A stretch of 64,000 nt of DNA from CAIKMD01 sp963702925 (lineage in GTDB: Bacteria > Pseudomonadota > Alphaproteobacteria > ATCC43930 > CGMCC-115725). Position 1 is the first letter of the stretch, and the number at the start of each line of letters is the position of its first letter. The translations under genes were made by a program, and so were the position numbers. A model generated the notes under the pieces. The model was not told the DNA's origin and made no database searches. It worked only from the letters and a program-made list of their open reading frames with translations. The stretch covers positions 4,216,001 through 4,280,000 of the forward strand of contig OY969771.1 in NCBI GenBank assembly GCA_963702925.1, written 5' to 3'. Below are positions 26,152 to 37,346 of this stretch, one piece after another.

Positions 26152-27444
26152 ATGTTGTGGCTGCAATTTGCCGTCATCCTCGTGCTGATTCTGCTCAACG
26201 GGTTTTTCGCGCTGGCTGAGATGGCCGTCGTCTCGGCGCGTCGGGTCAGGCTGCAACACGCCGCCAACTCGGGCCGCGCCGGCGCCAAGACGGCGCTGGA
26301 ACTGAAGCGCGATCCGGGAAAATTTCTGTCGACGGTCCAGATCGGCATCACGGTCATCGGCGTGCTCGCAAGCGCCTTGGGTGGCGCCGCCTTTGCCGAT
26401 GAGCTCGCGAGCCTACTCAAGCCCTATACCGCTCACGCCGAGGGCTGGAGCTTCTTCCTGGTCGTCGTCGTGATCTCCTATCTCACGCTGATACTCGGCG
26501 AATTGGTGCCGAAACGCGTGGCGCTACGGCGTCCCGAAGCGCTCGCGCGCCGGCTCGCGCCGATCCTCAGCGGCATGACCCGCGCGGTGGCGCCGATCGC
26601 CTGGGTCCTGAGCATGTCGAGCAGCCTCGTGCTCCGACTTATTCCCGTGCGGCCGGCGGAGCCCGCGCCGGTCACCGAGGAAGAGATCGCTATCATGCTG
26701 CGCGAGGCCCAAGCCGCTGGCCATGTGCACGCCGCCGAGACCGCGATCGTGCAAATGGCGTTGCGCCTGGGCGATCGCCGGGTCGGTGCGGTCATGACGC
26801 CGCGCACGCAGGTTGAATGGCTCGACCTTGCCGACAGCGAAGAAGAAAACTGGCGCAAGGTGCATGACAGCCATTATTCGCGCTTTCCCGTCTTCGACGG
26901 GGGGCTCGCGCAGGCGGCAGGCATCGTGCAGGTCAAAGACCTGCTGACGGCCGAGATGAGCTGGCAACCTTTCGACTTGAAACGCGTGCTGCGGCCGCCG
27001 CTTTACATTCCCGAGACTGCGACCGCCTTGCGCGCCCTCGAAGTGTTCCGGAAATCGGGCGAGGCGATGCTGCTGGTGGTCGACGAGTTCGGCGATTTCC
27101 AAGGCGTCGTCACTTTGCACGACATCTTGCAGGCGCTGGTGGGCGATATCGCCGTCCCCGGCGAGGAAGCAAGCCCGAGCATCGAACGGCGCGAGGATGG
27201 TTCCTTCGTCGTCGACGGCATGACGCCGCTCGACATGGTCGGCGATCTTACCGGATTGGCCGACCTAACCGAGGAGGAGGGTGCCGAGTATCACACACTT
27301 GGCGGCTTCATCATGGCGCACATGCACCGGATACCCGCCACCGGCAACCAGGTGACGATCGAGGGTTATCGTTTCGAGGTTCTGGGCATGGATGGCCGGC
27401 GGGTCGACAAGGTCTTGATCGTGCCGCCCAAGGCGGAAACGTGA
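26152..27444 (+). CDS. CNNM/CorC-type hemolysin-family membrane protein
   Basis: A 430-residue protein with the DUF21/CNNM transmembrane domain (residues 1-190, for example LWLQFAVILVLILLNGFFALAEMAVVSARRVRL and LILGELVPKRVALRRP), two CBS domains (VGAVMTPRTQVEWLDL, then ALRALEVFRKSGEAMLLVVDEFGDFQGVVTLHDILQALVGDI) and a C-terminal CorC_HlyC domain (RREDGSFVVDGMTPLDMVGDL). Relatives act in Mg2+/Co2+ handling; the hemolysin label is historical. It sits alone between the MFS gene and the convergent histidine kinase. Confidence 0.9.
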   Translation: MLWLQFAVILVLILLNGFFALAEMAVVSARRVRLQHAANSGRAGAKTALELKRDPGKFLSTVQIGITVIGVLASALGGAAFADELASLLKPYTAHAEGWSFFLVVVVISYLTLILGELVPKRVALRRPEALARRLAPILSGMTRAVAPIAWVLSMSSSLVLRLIPVRPAEPAPVTEEEIAIMLREAQAAGHVHAAETAIVQMALRLGDRRVGAVMTPRTQVEWLDLADSEEENWRKVHDSHYSRFPVFDGGLAQAAGIVQVKDLLTAEMSWQPFDLKRVLRPPLYIPETATALRALEVFRKSGEAMLLVVDEFGDFQGVVTLHDILQALVGDIAVPGEEASPSIERREDGSFVVDGMTPLDMVGDLTGLADLTEEEGAEYHTLGGFIMAHMHRIPATGNQVTIEGYRFEVLGMDGRRVDKVLIVPPKAET

Positions 27445-27459
27445 TGCCGGCTTGGCCCG

Positions 27460-30171
27460 TCAGAGCGAGGAAATGAAGTCTTCCAACCGCTCCAACGCCT
27501 CCACGCTAGGCGCGGGTATGGCGGCGGGGCTCGCACCGCTCGGCGTCCAGGCGCGCACGCCCAGGACGTGCTCGATGGCGGCGAAAAGCTCCTGATTTTC
27601 GACCGGCTTGGCGACATAGCCGTTCATTCCGACGGCAAGATACTTGTCCCGGTCGCCCGCCATTGCATTAGCGGTCAGCGCGATGATCGGCACGCGGCAA
27701 GCCGGCGGCGGCATGGCCCTGATCTGGCGCGTCGCCTCCACGCCGTCCGTGTCCGGCATCATCACATCCATGAGCACCAGATCATAGCTCATGGTACTGA
27801 CCGCCTCGATCGCTTCGCGGCCGTTCTCGACCAGTGTGACCGTATGCCCTTCGGGCTCGAGCATCATGCGGATGACCATACGATTGATCTGGTCGTCTTC
27901 CGCCACCAGTACGTTGAGCTGGATCGGCGAGCCTTCGGGACGCGCTTCCGCCCCCGATTGCGCGGGGGCGTCTCGCGATGCCGCGACCGGAAGAGTCAGT
28001 GCGACGGTAAAGGTGCTGCCGGCGCCGAGCTTGCTGTCGATCGCAATGCTGCCGCCCATCAATTCGACGAGCTCGCGCGTGATGGAAAGGCCGAGACCGG
28101 TGCCGCCGAAGCGGCGCGTCGACGATATGTCCGCTTGCGTAAAGCGTCTGAAAAGGCGCCGTTGCTCGTCGGCGCTCATGCCGATGCCTTGATCCGCCAC
28201 GGATAGCGAGAACCGCAACTTGCCATCGGCGACGCCCTCGGTGCGCAACCCGACGAAGATCGTGCCACGTGAGCTGAACTTGATCGCATTCGAGATAAGG
28301 TTGAAGAGCACTTGCCGCATCCGGGTCGGGTCGCCAACGATCCAGGACGAGGCGGTTAGTTCCTGCTCGAAGACCAGACTGATGCCTTTGGCCTCGGCCG
28401 TGTGCCGCATCAGCGAAACCACGTCGCCGACGACATCCGTCAGGCAGCAATCGATGTTTTCGAGCTCGATGCGCCCAGCTTCGAGCTTGGAGAAATCCAA
28501 GATGTCATTGAGGATCTGCATCAGCGTGTTGCCAGAATGAGCGATGATCTTGCACATCCGGCGTTGTTCGGAATTCAGCTCGGTCTTTCCCAGGATCTGC
28601 ACCATGCCCAACACGCCGTTCATGGGCGTGCGGATTTCGTGGCTCATATTGGCAAGAAATGCGGACTTGGCCCGATTGGCCTGCTCTGCCGCCCACCGTG
28701 CCGTGCGTTGCTCGGCCTCGGCGCGAAGTTGCGGCGTGATGTCGCGCGCGCTGCCGCGATAGCCACGAAACTTGCCGTTGTCGTCGAATTTCGGCATGCC
28801 GCTAAGCGAGAGCGACAGCATCCGGTTTCCCAGCGGATAGTCGTAGCGCAGATCCTTGAAGGGCTGATGGCGCGAGAGCACGTCGACCCGCTTTTCGATG
28901 GCGGTCGGGGCGTCGCCGTCGATCAGCCGGTCGAGCCCGATCAACAGCCCAGGATCGATTCCAAACTCGCGCGCGCGGTCGGCAACGGTCGTGAAGCGGA
29001 AATCCGGGCCGGCATCCCAAGACCAGTCCGTCGCCGTGGTGACGTAATCGCGCAAGCGCTCTTCCGTCACCCGCAACTGACGCAATGCGATCTCGAGTTC
29101 TTCGGTTCGCAGCCGGACCACGTCTTCGACACGAGTGCGTCGCCGGAGCAACAATAGGAGATATCCCGAGAGATTCGCGCTGATGATCAATCCGCCGGCG
29201 AGAATGAGACTGCTTTGCCAAGTCACGCCGGGCTCGAGCGGTCCTTTCGGCAACGCCGCGATGCGCCAGGTCGCGACGCCCATGTCGATATCCCAAAAGC
29301 TGCCGCTCGCCGCAGCGACGTTGGCGTCCGCAACGCCTTCGAGGCGCGCCGGATAGATAAGCTGATCCGAAAGCGGCGCCGACAAATCGAAGATCGCGAC
29401 TTGGGGCGCGGTCGGTCCGCTCGGTGGCGCTCCGTCATGCACGACGCGCCTTAGGCTGATCTCGCCGACAACGAAACCGCGCAGGGTTCGATCGGCAGCG
29501 GCCGATGCGCGGACATGGACTGGAATAAAGACGAAGAAACTCGGCTCGTTGCTGTCGAGAAAGCCTGCCTTGTTCGGGATCGCAACGTAAGAGCCGCCCT
29601 GGGCCGCTTTTTCCATCGCTTTTCGCGCGCTCGGATCGGAACCGAAATCCAAGCCGGTCAGCGACGAACCGCCCGCGTTGGGCGAGATATAAAAGATCGG
29701 ATAGTACACGTCGCGCGGCGGAGCGCCGGCAAGGCCGCCAAGCCCGTCATGCTCGGTGATGCGGAACTTTTCGATGCCCTGTACGGCGGCTTCGGTCTTG
29801 GTGCTGGCGACCTTGGACGCCGGGACGATTGGGAGCCAGGCAAGGCGCTCGATTGCCGGATTGTTTTTGAGCACCTTTGCGGCGAAGTACCTGAACCCAA
29901 CCCGGTCGAGGTCGCCCGCTGCTTCGAATACCGTGCCGAGATAATCGGCGGCGATCGCCGCTCTGAGCACATTGGCGCGAGCGGCTACCATGTGGTCGGC
30001 GGCGAGCTTGGTGAAGCTGGCGCGCGCATCGGCCGTTTCGGAGGTGTGCCACGACGTAAAAATGTAAAGGGAAAGCCCGACGCCGAAGACGAACGTCGCC
30101 AACGGCACAAACAAAACGATGCGACGGTTGAGGCGTAGGCGGGCGAGGAGTGCGTTAAGGACGCCGGGCAT
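27460..30171 (-). CDS. CHASE-domain hybrid sensor histidine kinase
   Basis: A 903-residue inner-membrane sensor. TM1 is at 18-41, a periplasmic CHASE domain at about 45-310 (LPIVPASK, YYPIFYISP), TM2 at 320-343, a PAS domain at about 370-480, HisKA with His511 (FLANMSHEIRTPMNG), the HATPase domain with N628, DQGIG and GTGLGL, and a receiver domain from 752 with Asp802 (LVLMDVMMP) and KPV. All catalytic residues are present. It overlaps the upstream REC-Hpt gene by 17 bases, so the two form one operon and a phosphorelay: kinase His, own receiver, then the partner Hpt. The signal is unknown. Confidence 0.92.
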   Translation of the reverse strand: MPGVLNALLARLRLNRRIVLFVPLATFVFGVGLSLYIFTSWHTSETADARASFTKLAADHMVAARANVLRAAIAADYLGTVFEAAGDLDRVGFRYFAAKVLKNNPAIERLAWLPIVPASKVASTKTEAAVQGIEKFRITEHDGLGGLAGAPPRDVYYPIFYISPNAGGSSLTGLDFGSDPSARKAMEKAAQGGSYVAIPNKAGFLDSNEPSFFVFIPVHVRASAAADRTLRGFVVGEISLRRVVHDGAPPSGPTAPQVAIFDLSAPLSDQLIYPARLEGVADANVAAASGSFWDIDMGVATWRIAALPKGPLEPGVTWQSSLILAGGLIISANLSGYLLLLLRRRTRVEDVVRLRTEELEIALRQLRVTEERLRDYVTTATDWSWDAGPDFRFTTVADRAREFGIDPGLLIGLDRLIDGDAPTAIEKRVDVLSRHQPFKDLRYDYPLGNRMLSLSLSGMPKFDDNGKFRGYRGSARDITPQLRAEAEQRTARWAAEQANRAKSAFLANMSHEIRTPMNGVLGMVQILGKTELNSEQRRMCKIIAHSGNTLMQILNDILDFSKLEAGRIELENIDCCLTDVVGDVVSLMRHTAEAKGISLVFEQELTASSWIVGDPTRMRQVLFNLISNAIKFSSRGTIFVGLRTEGVADGKLRFSLSVADQGIGMSADEQRRLFRRFTQADISSTRRFGGTGLGLSITRELVELMGGSIAIDSKLGAGSTFTVALTLPVAASRDAPAQSGAEARPEGSPIQLNVLVAEDDQINRMVIRMMLEPEGHTVTLVENGREAIEAVSTMSYDLVLMDVMMPDTDGVEATRQIRAMPPPACRVPIIALTANAMAGDRDKYLAVGMNGYVAKPVENQELFAAIEHVLGVRAWTPSGASPAAIPAPSVEALERLEDFISSL

Positions 30172-31141
30172 TTCTCAACTCGGTTTCGATCATCGTCCGT
30201 AGCGGCACGGTCGCCTCGTTGATTTTCGCGAGAAGTCGCTGGCCGATCGCACCGCCATGACCTTTGATGTCGCTTTGCAGAACGAGCGACATGGCTGGCA
30301 CCAATACAGCCAGAGCACGCTGCAATTGCGGTTGGTACTTGATCATGACTTCGACGTTGCCTTCAGCGTCGCGCAGCAGGTGCTGCCCGATGCTGGCGAG
30401 AGTCGTGATCAGGTCGTACTGGAAGGTCCCGGCCTGGCCCTTCACGGTGTGAAAGAGCCGGACCATGGATGTCCAGTGATGGCCGACATGGTTACGGCCC
30501 TGGTGTTGAAAGGTGTCGACCAACGTTTGCAGTTCGCGGATCTCGTTGGCAAGCTTCGCGCGGTACTGGGTGACGAGGCTGCTCAGGTCGACGGCGAGAT
30601 CATCCTGGATCGAAAACAACTGCGTCGGAATGCTGAGCACCGAGCCGATGCGCTCGAGCAGCCGCTTGGGCGCGATCGGTTTCACCAGCCATGCGGCGAT
30701 ATTGAGATGTTGTGCTGCCAAGGCGTCGGAAGGTTCGGAATTCGCAGTCAGCATGATGACCGGAACCTTTGCTCCTAAATCGAATTTGCGCAGCTCCGTG
30801 AGAAATTCGAAGCCGTTCATCGGCTCCATGCACCAGTCGCAAATGACGAGGTCGATGGAGTGCGCGGCAAAGAGGCGCAACGCAGCGCGGCCATTGCCTG
30901 CCTGCACGATGTCGCGGCAACCGCATTGGGTCAGAACGCTGCGGATGATTGATCGCATGTTCGGATCGTCGTCGAGCGTCAGGATACGCGTACCGGCGAG
31001 ATCCTGATGACCGCCTGCGGATTGCGCACGCGGGCCGCCATGTTGGTGAGTTTGGCCGTGGCTTTGCGACGTGGTGAATTCGAGCATGGGAGGTTGCCGC
31101 CAATGAACGATGTGCAATCTTTGGCTGCAAGGTTGAAGCAT
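30155..31141 (-). CDS. response regulator with REC and Hpt-like domains
   Basis: A protein of up to 328 residues. The receiver domain runs from about 52 to 168, with the acidic pocket LTLDDD, phospho-acceptor Asp102 (LVICDWCMEP), and Lys in WLVKP. The C-terminal part has a four-helix Hpt-type segment with MVRLFHTVKGQAGTF, where His231 would accept phosphate (HxxKG). No DNA-binding domain is present. It is read just before the hybrid kinase. Start is uncertain: ATG 31141 has AAGGA directly adjacent, and ATG 31087 (MLEFTTS) has no site. Confidence 0.85.
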   Translation of the reverse strand: MLQPCSQRLHIVHWRQPPMLEFTTSQSHGQTHQHGGPRAQSAGGHQDLAGTRILTLDDDPNMRSIIRSVLTQCGCRDIVQAGNGRAALRLFAAHSIDLVICDWCMEPMNGFEFLTELRKFDLGAKVPVIMLTANSEPSDALAAQHLNIAAWLVKPIAPKRLLERIGSVLSIPTQLFSIQDDLAVDLSSLVTQYRAKLANEIRELQTLVDTFQHQGRNHVGHHWTSMVRLFHTVKGQAGTFQYDLITTLASIGQHLLRDAEGNVEVMIKYQPQLQRALAVLVPAMSLVLQSDIKGHGGAIGQRLLAKINEATVPLRTMIETELRNARRP

Positions 31142-31335
31142 TCCTTAAACGGTTGCTGGCTACGCCTTGGGAAGCCTGTTGTTCGCTCCCGAGAGACACT
31201 TTGCCGCATGCTTGGCGTGCCCAGAGGCTGAGCGATGAACGGATCGGCGTCGACTTTTGCTGCACTGGCGAGCGGACAAGAAAACGCGTGCGCGAAAAAG
31301 GTCATGACGCTGAATCACGCTTCTCGCGCGCGTCA

Positions 31336-31349
31336 ATGATCTAGATCAA
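31336..31349. promoter_or_regulatory. near-perfect FNR/FixK-type palindrome upstream of the second dioxygenase
   Basis: ATGATCTAGATCAA differs from TTGAT-N4-ATCAA only at its first base and shares thirteen bases (TGATCTAGATCAA) with the site before ligA. It ends 78 bases before the ATG of the plus-strand dioxygenase gene; the kinase/regulator operon diverges about 200 bases away on the other side. Confidence 0.55.
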
Positions 31350-31427
31350 TTCGCGGGAAAAACCGCGCGCGATGGAGCGGGAGCGGATGCCGGCGACCCG
31401 CTTGCGCCGCGGTTTCATTCTTCCTAC

Positions 31428-32219
31428 ATGAATTTGATGAGCGACGCTGTCTTGCCGAGCCTCTTTCTCTCGCATGGCGCGCCGAGCCTTGCGCTCGAGC
31501 CCGGCGCCACGGGCGCGTTTTGGCGCGCGCTTGCCGAGAGCCTGCCGCGTCCCCAAGCCGTGCTTTGCGTCTCGGCGCATTGGAACACGACCGTCCCGCT
31601 GGTAAGCGTCGCGGAGCAGCCCGAGACGATCCACGATTTCTACGGCTTTCCCGAAACCTTCTATCGCATCGCCTATCCCGCACCGGGCGCACCTGCAATG
31701 GCGGAACGCGCGCTCGGATTGCTGCGTGCGGCGGGCATTCCGGGCGAGCCGGCGCGTTATGGCCTCGATCACGGCGCGTGGGTCCCGTTGCGCAACTTCT
31801 ATCCGCACGCCGATGTTCCGGTTGCGCAGCTATCGGTGCAGCCGCGGCGCGACGCGCGCTGGCATATGGCGCTCGGCGCGGCGCTGGCGCCGCTGCGCGG
31901 CGACGGCGTGCTTGTTCTAACGAGCGGCGGGGCCACCCATAATCTACGCGAGCTCGATTGGGGCGATGGCGCACCGCCTCCCTGGGCCAAGGAATTCGAT
32001 GAATGGCTCGCGGCGGCGCTTGCGCAAGGAAAGATCGAGGATTTGCTCGATTGGGAGCGCAAGGCGCCTTATGCGCATCGCGCCCATCCCAGCCCCGAGC
32101 ACCTTCTGCCGCTTTTCGTCGGTCTGGGCGCCGCTGGCGAAGGCGCGCGCGGCGAGCGGCTCTACCAGGATTTCACCATGGGCGGGCTCAGCATGGCCGC
32201 CTTCCGCTTCGCGGCGTAA
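31428..32219 (+). CDS. class III extradiol ring-cleavage dioxygenase, DODA/YgiD type
   Basis: A 263-residue single-chain LigB-fold enzyme of the 4,5-DOPA dioxygenase (DODA/YgiD) group. Metal ligands and catalytic histidines are visible: His16 (LSHGAPS), His51 (SAHWNTT), His115 (GLDHGAWVPL) and His171 (GGATHNL). Members cleave catecholic rings with O2 and a Zn/Fe centre. No alpha subunit is needed in this class. ATG 31428 and 31437 are both possible and neither has a clear RBS. The upstream palindrome is shared with the ligAB locus, suggesting both are tuned to oxygen. Confidence 0.9.
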   Translation: MNLMSDAVLPSLFLSHGAPSLALEPGATGAFWRALAESLPRPQAVLCVSAHWNTTVPLVSVAEQPETIHDFYGFPETFYRIAYPAPGAPAMAERALGLLRAAGIPGEPARYGLDHGAWVPLRNFYPHADVPVAQLSVQPRRDARWHMALGAALAPLRGDGVLVLTSGGATHNLRELDWGDGAPPPWAKEFDEWLAAALAQGKIEDLLDWERKAPYAHRAHPSPEHLLPLFVGLGAAGEGARGERLYQDFTMGGLSMAAFRFAA

Positions 32220-32246
32220 GCCGCCGCCGCGCCGAGCGCGCGAAGC

Positions 32247-32699
32247 CTAGTCGCAGAAGAAGGTGTGGCCGGCTCGGGTGCACATGATCGGCATGGAGGC
32301 GCGCGTGGCGGCCACGGTGGTCGCGCGATCGGCGTAGCGATGCTGCAACTCCGAGTTCTGGTCGACGTAAGCCTGCGCCAGCTGTGCGCGCGCCTCTTCT
32401 GGCGTGATCGCTTTGCGGTCCCATTGCTCGGCGATCAATTCGCGCCGCGCGTGATAGGCGTCAAGTACGTCGATATCCGGCCAGCCGGCTTTGGCGTAAA
32501 GGTCGCGGATCGGCGGATTGGCGCATTGCTCGGCGCCGAGATGCGTTTTGATGGTGCCTGAAGCAAACTGACTGTCGCAGCCGGAACGCAAGGTGGCCGC
32601 CTGCTGCCCGATCGCCGCCCAGTCGGGGCCGCTCAACGCCGCGCATCCCGCGAGCGCGACCAACGCGATGGAAACGAGGGCAGGCTTTAGTCCCATCAT
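32247..32699 (-). CDS. small putative lipoprotein
   Basis: About 150 residues. The N-terminus (LVSIALVALAGCAAL) is a lipoprotein signal with lipobox LAGC, so the mature protein should be lipid-anchored, likely at the outer membrane. The rest is helical with four further Cys residues (GCDSQF, QCANPP, IMCTR, FFCD) that could form disulfides. I do not recognise the family. Tandem ATG codons at 32699 and 32696. It lies just before grxD's end on the same strand orientation but with its own spacing. Confidence 0.7.
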   Translation of the reverse strand: MMGLKPALVSIALVALAGCAALSGPDWAAIGQQAATLRSGCDSQFASGTIKTHLGAEQCANPPIRDLYAKAGWPDIDVLDAYHARRELIAEQWDRKAITPEEARAQLAQAYVDQNSELQHRYADRATTVAATRASMPIMCTRAGHTFFCD

Positions 32700-32746
32700 C
32701 GGACACCTGGCGCCGAGGAGCGCGCGCGGCGCGGCGCGCATCGTGG

Positions 32747-33082
32747 TTACGCGCGCGTTGGTACGCCGTGGCCCTTCAAAAATTCTTGCAGTTCGCCATT
32801 CTCGTACATCTCGCGGACGATATCACACCCGCCGACGAACTCACCCATCACATAAAGCTGAGGAATGGTCGGCCAGCTCGAGAATTCCTTGATGCCTTGG
32901 CGGATTTCCGGATCGGCCAGCACGTCGATGCCTTTGAACTTGACCCCCATGGTGGTGAGGATTTGCACGACGGCGGCCGAGAAACCGCATTGCGGGAAAA
33001 CCGGCGTGCCTTTCATAAAGAGCACGACCGGATTATCGGTGATGTCGTTCTTGATGCGATCGGTGATGGTAACGTCGCTCAT
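32747..33082 (-). CDS. grxD: monothiol glutaredoxin, Grx4 family
   Basis: A 111-residue CGFS-type glutaredoxin. Cys32 in FPQCGFSAAVVQIL is the single active thiol; KGTP, SSWPTIPQLYVMGEFVGGCDI is the glutathione-binding half. Such proteins carry a [2Fe-2S] cluster between two subunits and two glutathiones, and pass it on or sense iron together with BolA proteins. A BolA-family gene lies 23 bases upstream on the same strand, the usual genomic pair, and both follow purL. Confidence 0.95.
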   Translation of the reverse strand: MSDVTITDRIKNDITDNPVVLFMKGTPVFPQCGFSAAVVQILTTMGVKFKGIDVLADPEIRQGIKEFSSWPTIPQLYVMGEFVGGCDIVREMYENGELQEFLKGHGVPTRA

Positions 33083-33105
33083 AAGGGATCCTTTGCCTAA
33101 GGTTC

Positions 33106-33342
33106 TCAGTCTTGCGGTGCCGACGTCTGCAACGCCAGAGCGTGCAGCTCGTTGCCCATGCGGCCTTGCAAAGCCTGGTAGACCATTTGATGTTGTTGCA
33201 CCCGGCTTTTGCCACGGAATGCGGATGAAACCACGATGGCGGCGTAATGGTCGCCATCGCCGCGCAGATCGTCGATCCGCACTTGCGCATCGGGCAGGCC
33301 GGATTTGATCAGCCGTTCGATCTCGCCCGCGTCGATCGCCAT
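33106..33342 (-). CDS. BolA/IbaG-family protein
   Basis: A 78-residue BolA-fold protein. It shows IERLIKSGLPDAQVRIDDLRGDGDHYAAIVVS, then FRGKSRVQQHQMVYQALQGRMGNELHALAL. The conserved His in RVQQHQMVY is the cluster ligand shared with the glutaredoxin partner. It lies between purL and grxD, the standard alphaproteobacterial order, and forms a predicted Fe-S trafficking pair with the next gene. Confidence 0.93.
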   Translation of the reverse strand: MAIDAGEIERLIKSGLPDAQVRIDDLRGDGDHYAAIVVSSAFRGKSRVQQHQMVYQALQGRMGNELHALALQTSAPQD

Positions 33343-33364
33343 TTTGTGCCTTTCCTAGAGGTAC

Positions 33365-35547
<2,183 letters not shown>

Positions 35548-35551
<4 letters not shown>

Positions 35552-36237
35552 GCCAGCGCCTCCACCAGCCCGGCGAAAAAAGGCACGCCGTCGAGCGAAC
35601 CTTGCAAGGGATGAGTAGCGTCCTCGGGATGCGGCATCAGCCCGAGCACGGTTTTAGTTTCGTTGAAGATGCCGGCGATCGACCGCGCCGAGCCGTTGGC
35701 GTTGAAAGCTTCGTCCAACGCCCCGTCGGGCGCGCAATAGCGGAAAGCGACCCGTCCTTCGCCTTCGAGCCGGTCGAGCGTGGCCTGGTCCGCAAAGTAA
35801 TTTCCATCGTGATGCGCCACGGGCACGTTGATCACTTGGCCGGTGGAATAGCGGCTGGTGAAGAGGCTCTGACTGGTCTCGACCCGCAGATGGACGTTCA
35901 TGCAGTGAAAGCGGAGCGTCTTGTTGGTCAGCAGCGCGCCTGGCAGCAGCCCGGCTTCGGTGATGATCTGGAAGCCGTTGCAGATGCCCAGCACGGGCGT
36001 GCCGGCTTGGGCGCGGGCTTTCACCTCGCGCATGATCGGCGAATGCGCCGCCATCGCGCCGCAGCGCAGGTAATCGCCGTAGGCAAATCCGCCGGGGATG
36101 ACGATGAGATCGACCTTCGGCAATTCATTGTCGCGATGCCACACCGTCAGCGGCTTCTTGCCCGAGGCGCGGTGCAGAGCGTCGAACACATCGGTTTCGC
36201 GATTGGAGCCCGGGAAGACGATGATCGCGGATTGCAT
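35548..36237 (-). CDS. purQ: phosphoribosylformylglycinamidine synthase subunit I (glutaminase)
   Basis: A 229-residue class I glutamine amidotransferase that supplies ammonia to PurL. The nucleophile is Cys in VLGICNGFQI, and the catalytic His-Glu pair is in LMPHPEDA. Start ATG 36237 (MQSAIIVFPGSN) matches the usual N-terminus; an in-frame ATG further upstream would overlap purS. Part of the purC-purS-purQ-purL operon. Confidence 0.96.
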
Positions 36238-36242
36238 TTGGC

Positions 36243-36485
36243 TCAGCCGAGCAGCTCGACGCGATAGCTTTCGATCACGGTGTTGGCGAGCAGCTTCTTG
36301 CACATCTCGTCGAGAACGGCGCGCGCGCGCGCCTGATCGGTCTCGGCCAGTTCCAGGTCGATCACTTTGCCCTGGCGGACTTCGCCGACACCGGAAAAAC
36401 CCAGCGAGCCGAGCGCATGCGCGATGGCTTTGCCTTGAGGGTCGAGCACGCCTTCCTTCGGGGTGATGAAAACGCGCGCTTTCAT
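36243..36485 (-). CDS. purS: phosphoribosylformylglycinamidine synthase subunit PurS
   Basis: An 80-residue bridging subunit of the three-part FGAM synthase. Sequence KARVFITPKEGVLDPQGKAIAHALGSLGF, then VGEVRQGKVIDLELA and MCKKLLANTVIESYRVELL, is typical over its whole length. It positions PurQ on PurL for ammonia channelling. Six bases separate it from purQ and ten from purC. Confidence 0.95.
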   Translation of the reverse strand: MKARVFITPKEGVLDPQGKAIAHALGSLGFSGVGEVRQGKVIDLELAETDQARARAVLDEMCKKLLANTVIESYRVELLG

Positions 36486-36495
36486 CGCACGAATC

Positions 36496-37263
36496 TCATT
36501 GCACCGTCGTTGGGCCTTTAACGTCGCCCGGTGCGCCTTCGGGGAGGATGCCGAGCCGCCGTGCCACTTCCTGATAGGCTTCCTCGACCTTGCCGAGATC
36601 GCGGCGGAAGCGATCCTTGTCGAGCTTCTCGTTGGTCTTCACGTCCCAGAGGCGGCAATTGTCGGGGCTGATTTCGTCGGCCAGCACGAGTCGCATCTGA
36701 TCGTGCTCGTCGTAGAGCCGGCCGAATTCGAGCTTGAAATCGATCAGCTTGATGCCGATGCCGAGAAACAGCCCGAGAAGGAAATCGTTGATCCGCAGCG
36801 ACATCTGCATGATCTCGTCGAGATCATGGGTCGAGGCCCAGCCGAAGCAGGTGATGTGCTCTTCCGACACCATCGGATCGCCGAGCTTGTCGCTCTTGTA
36901 ATAATACTCGACGATCGAGCGCGGCAGCGGCGTACCTTCGGCCAATCCGAGACGTTGGGCGAGGGAACCGGCAACGACGTTGCGGATGACGACCTCGACC
37001 GGAATTATCTCAACCTGACGAACAAGCTGTTCGCGCATGTTCAAGCGACGCACGAAGTGTGTCGGAATTCCGATCTCGCCGAGTCGCGTCATCAGGAATT
37101 CGCTGATGCGGTTGTTGATCACGCCTTTGCCGGTGATCGTGCCGCGCTTTTGCGCGTTGAAGGCGGTGGCATCGTCCTTGAAATATTGCACGAGGGTCCC
37201 CGGCTCGGGGCCTTCGAACATTACCTTGGCCTTGCCTTCGTAGACTTGCTTGCGTCGCGTCAT
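36496..37263 (-). CDS. purC: SAICAR synthetase
   Basis: A 255-residue ligase joining aspartate to CAIR in purine synthesis. Marks: QVYEGKAKVMFEGPEPGTLVQYFKDDATAFN at the N-terminus, then GVINNRISEFLMTRLGEIGIPTHFV, EVVIRNVVAGSLAQRLGL, IKLIDFKLEFGR and LADEISPDNCRLWD. All core blocks are present. First gene of the pur operon on the minus strand. The 83-base stretch before it probably holds the promoter, though no convincing boxes were seen. Confidence 0.96.
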   Translation of the reverse strand: MTRRKQVYEGKAKVMFEGPEPGTLVQYFKDDATAFNAQKRGTITGKGVINNRISEFLMTRLGEIGIPTHFVRRLNMREQLVRQVEIIPVEVVIRNVVAGSLAQRLGLAEGTPLPRSIVEYYYKSDKLGDPMVSEEHITCFGWASTHDLDEIMQMSLRINDFLLGLFLGIGIKLIDFKLEFGRLYDEHDQMRLVLADEISPDNCRLWDVKTNEKLDKDRFRRDLGKVEEAYQEVARRLGILPEGAPGDVKGPTTVQ

Positions 37264-37346
37264 GGCGGGAACTCCCCGGGCGAACCGGCTGGAAAATCTC
37301 TATAGCAAGCTCGGCGCGCCGAGGCCAGAGGCCGGGGTGGAATTGC

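Noticed and set aside
31234..31339. Plus-strand 34-codon frame (MNGSASTFAALASGQ...) before the dioxygenase
   Set aside because: No ribosome binding site, no recognisable features, and it overlaps the FNR-like palindrome.
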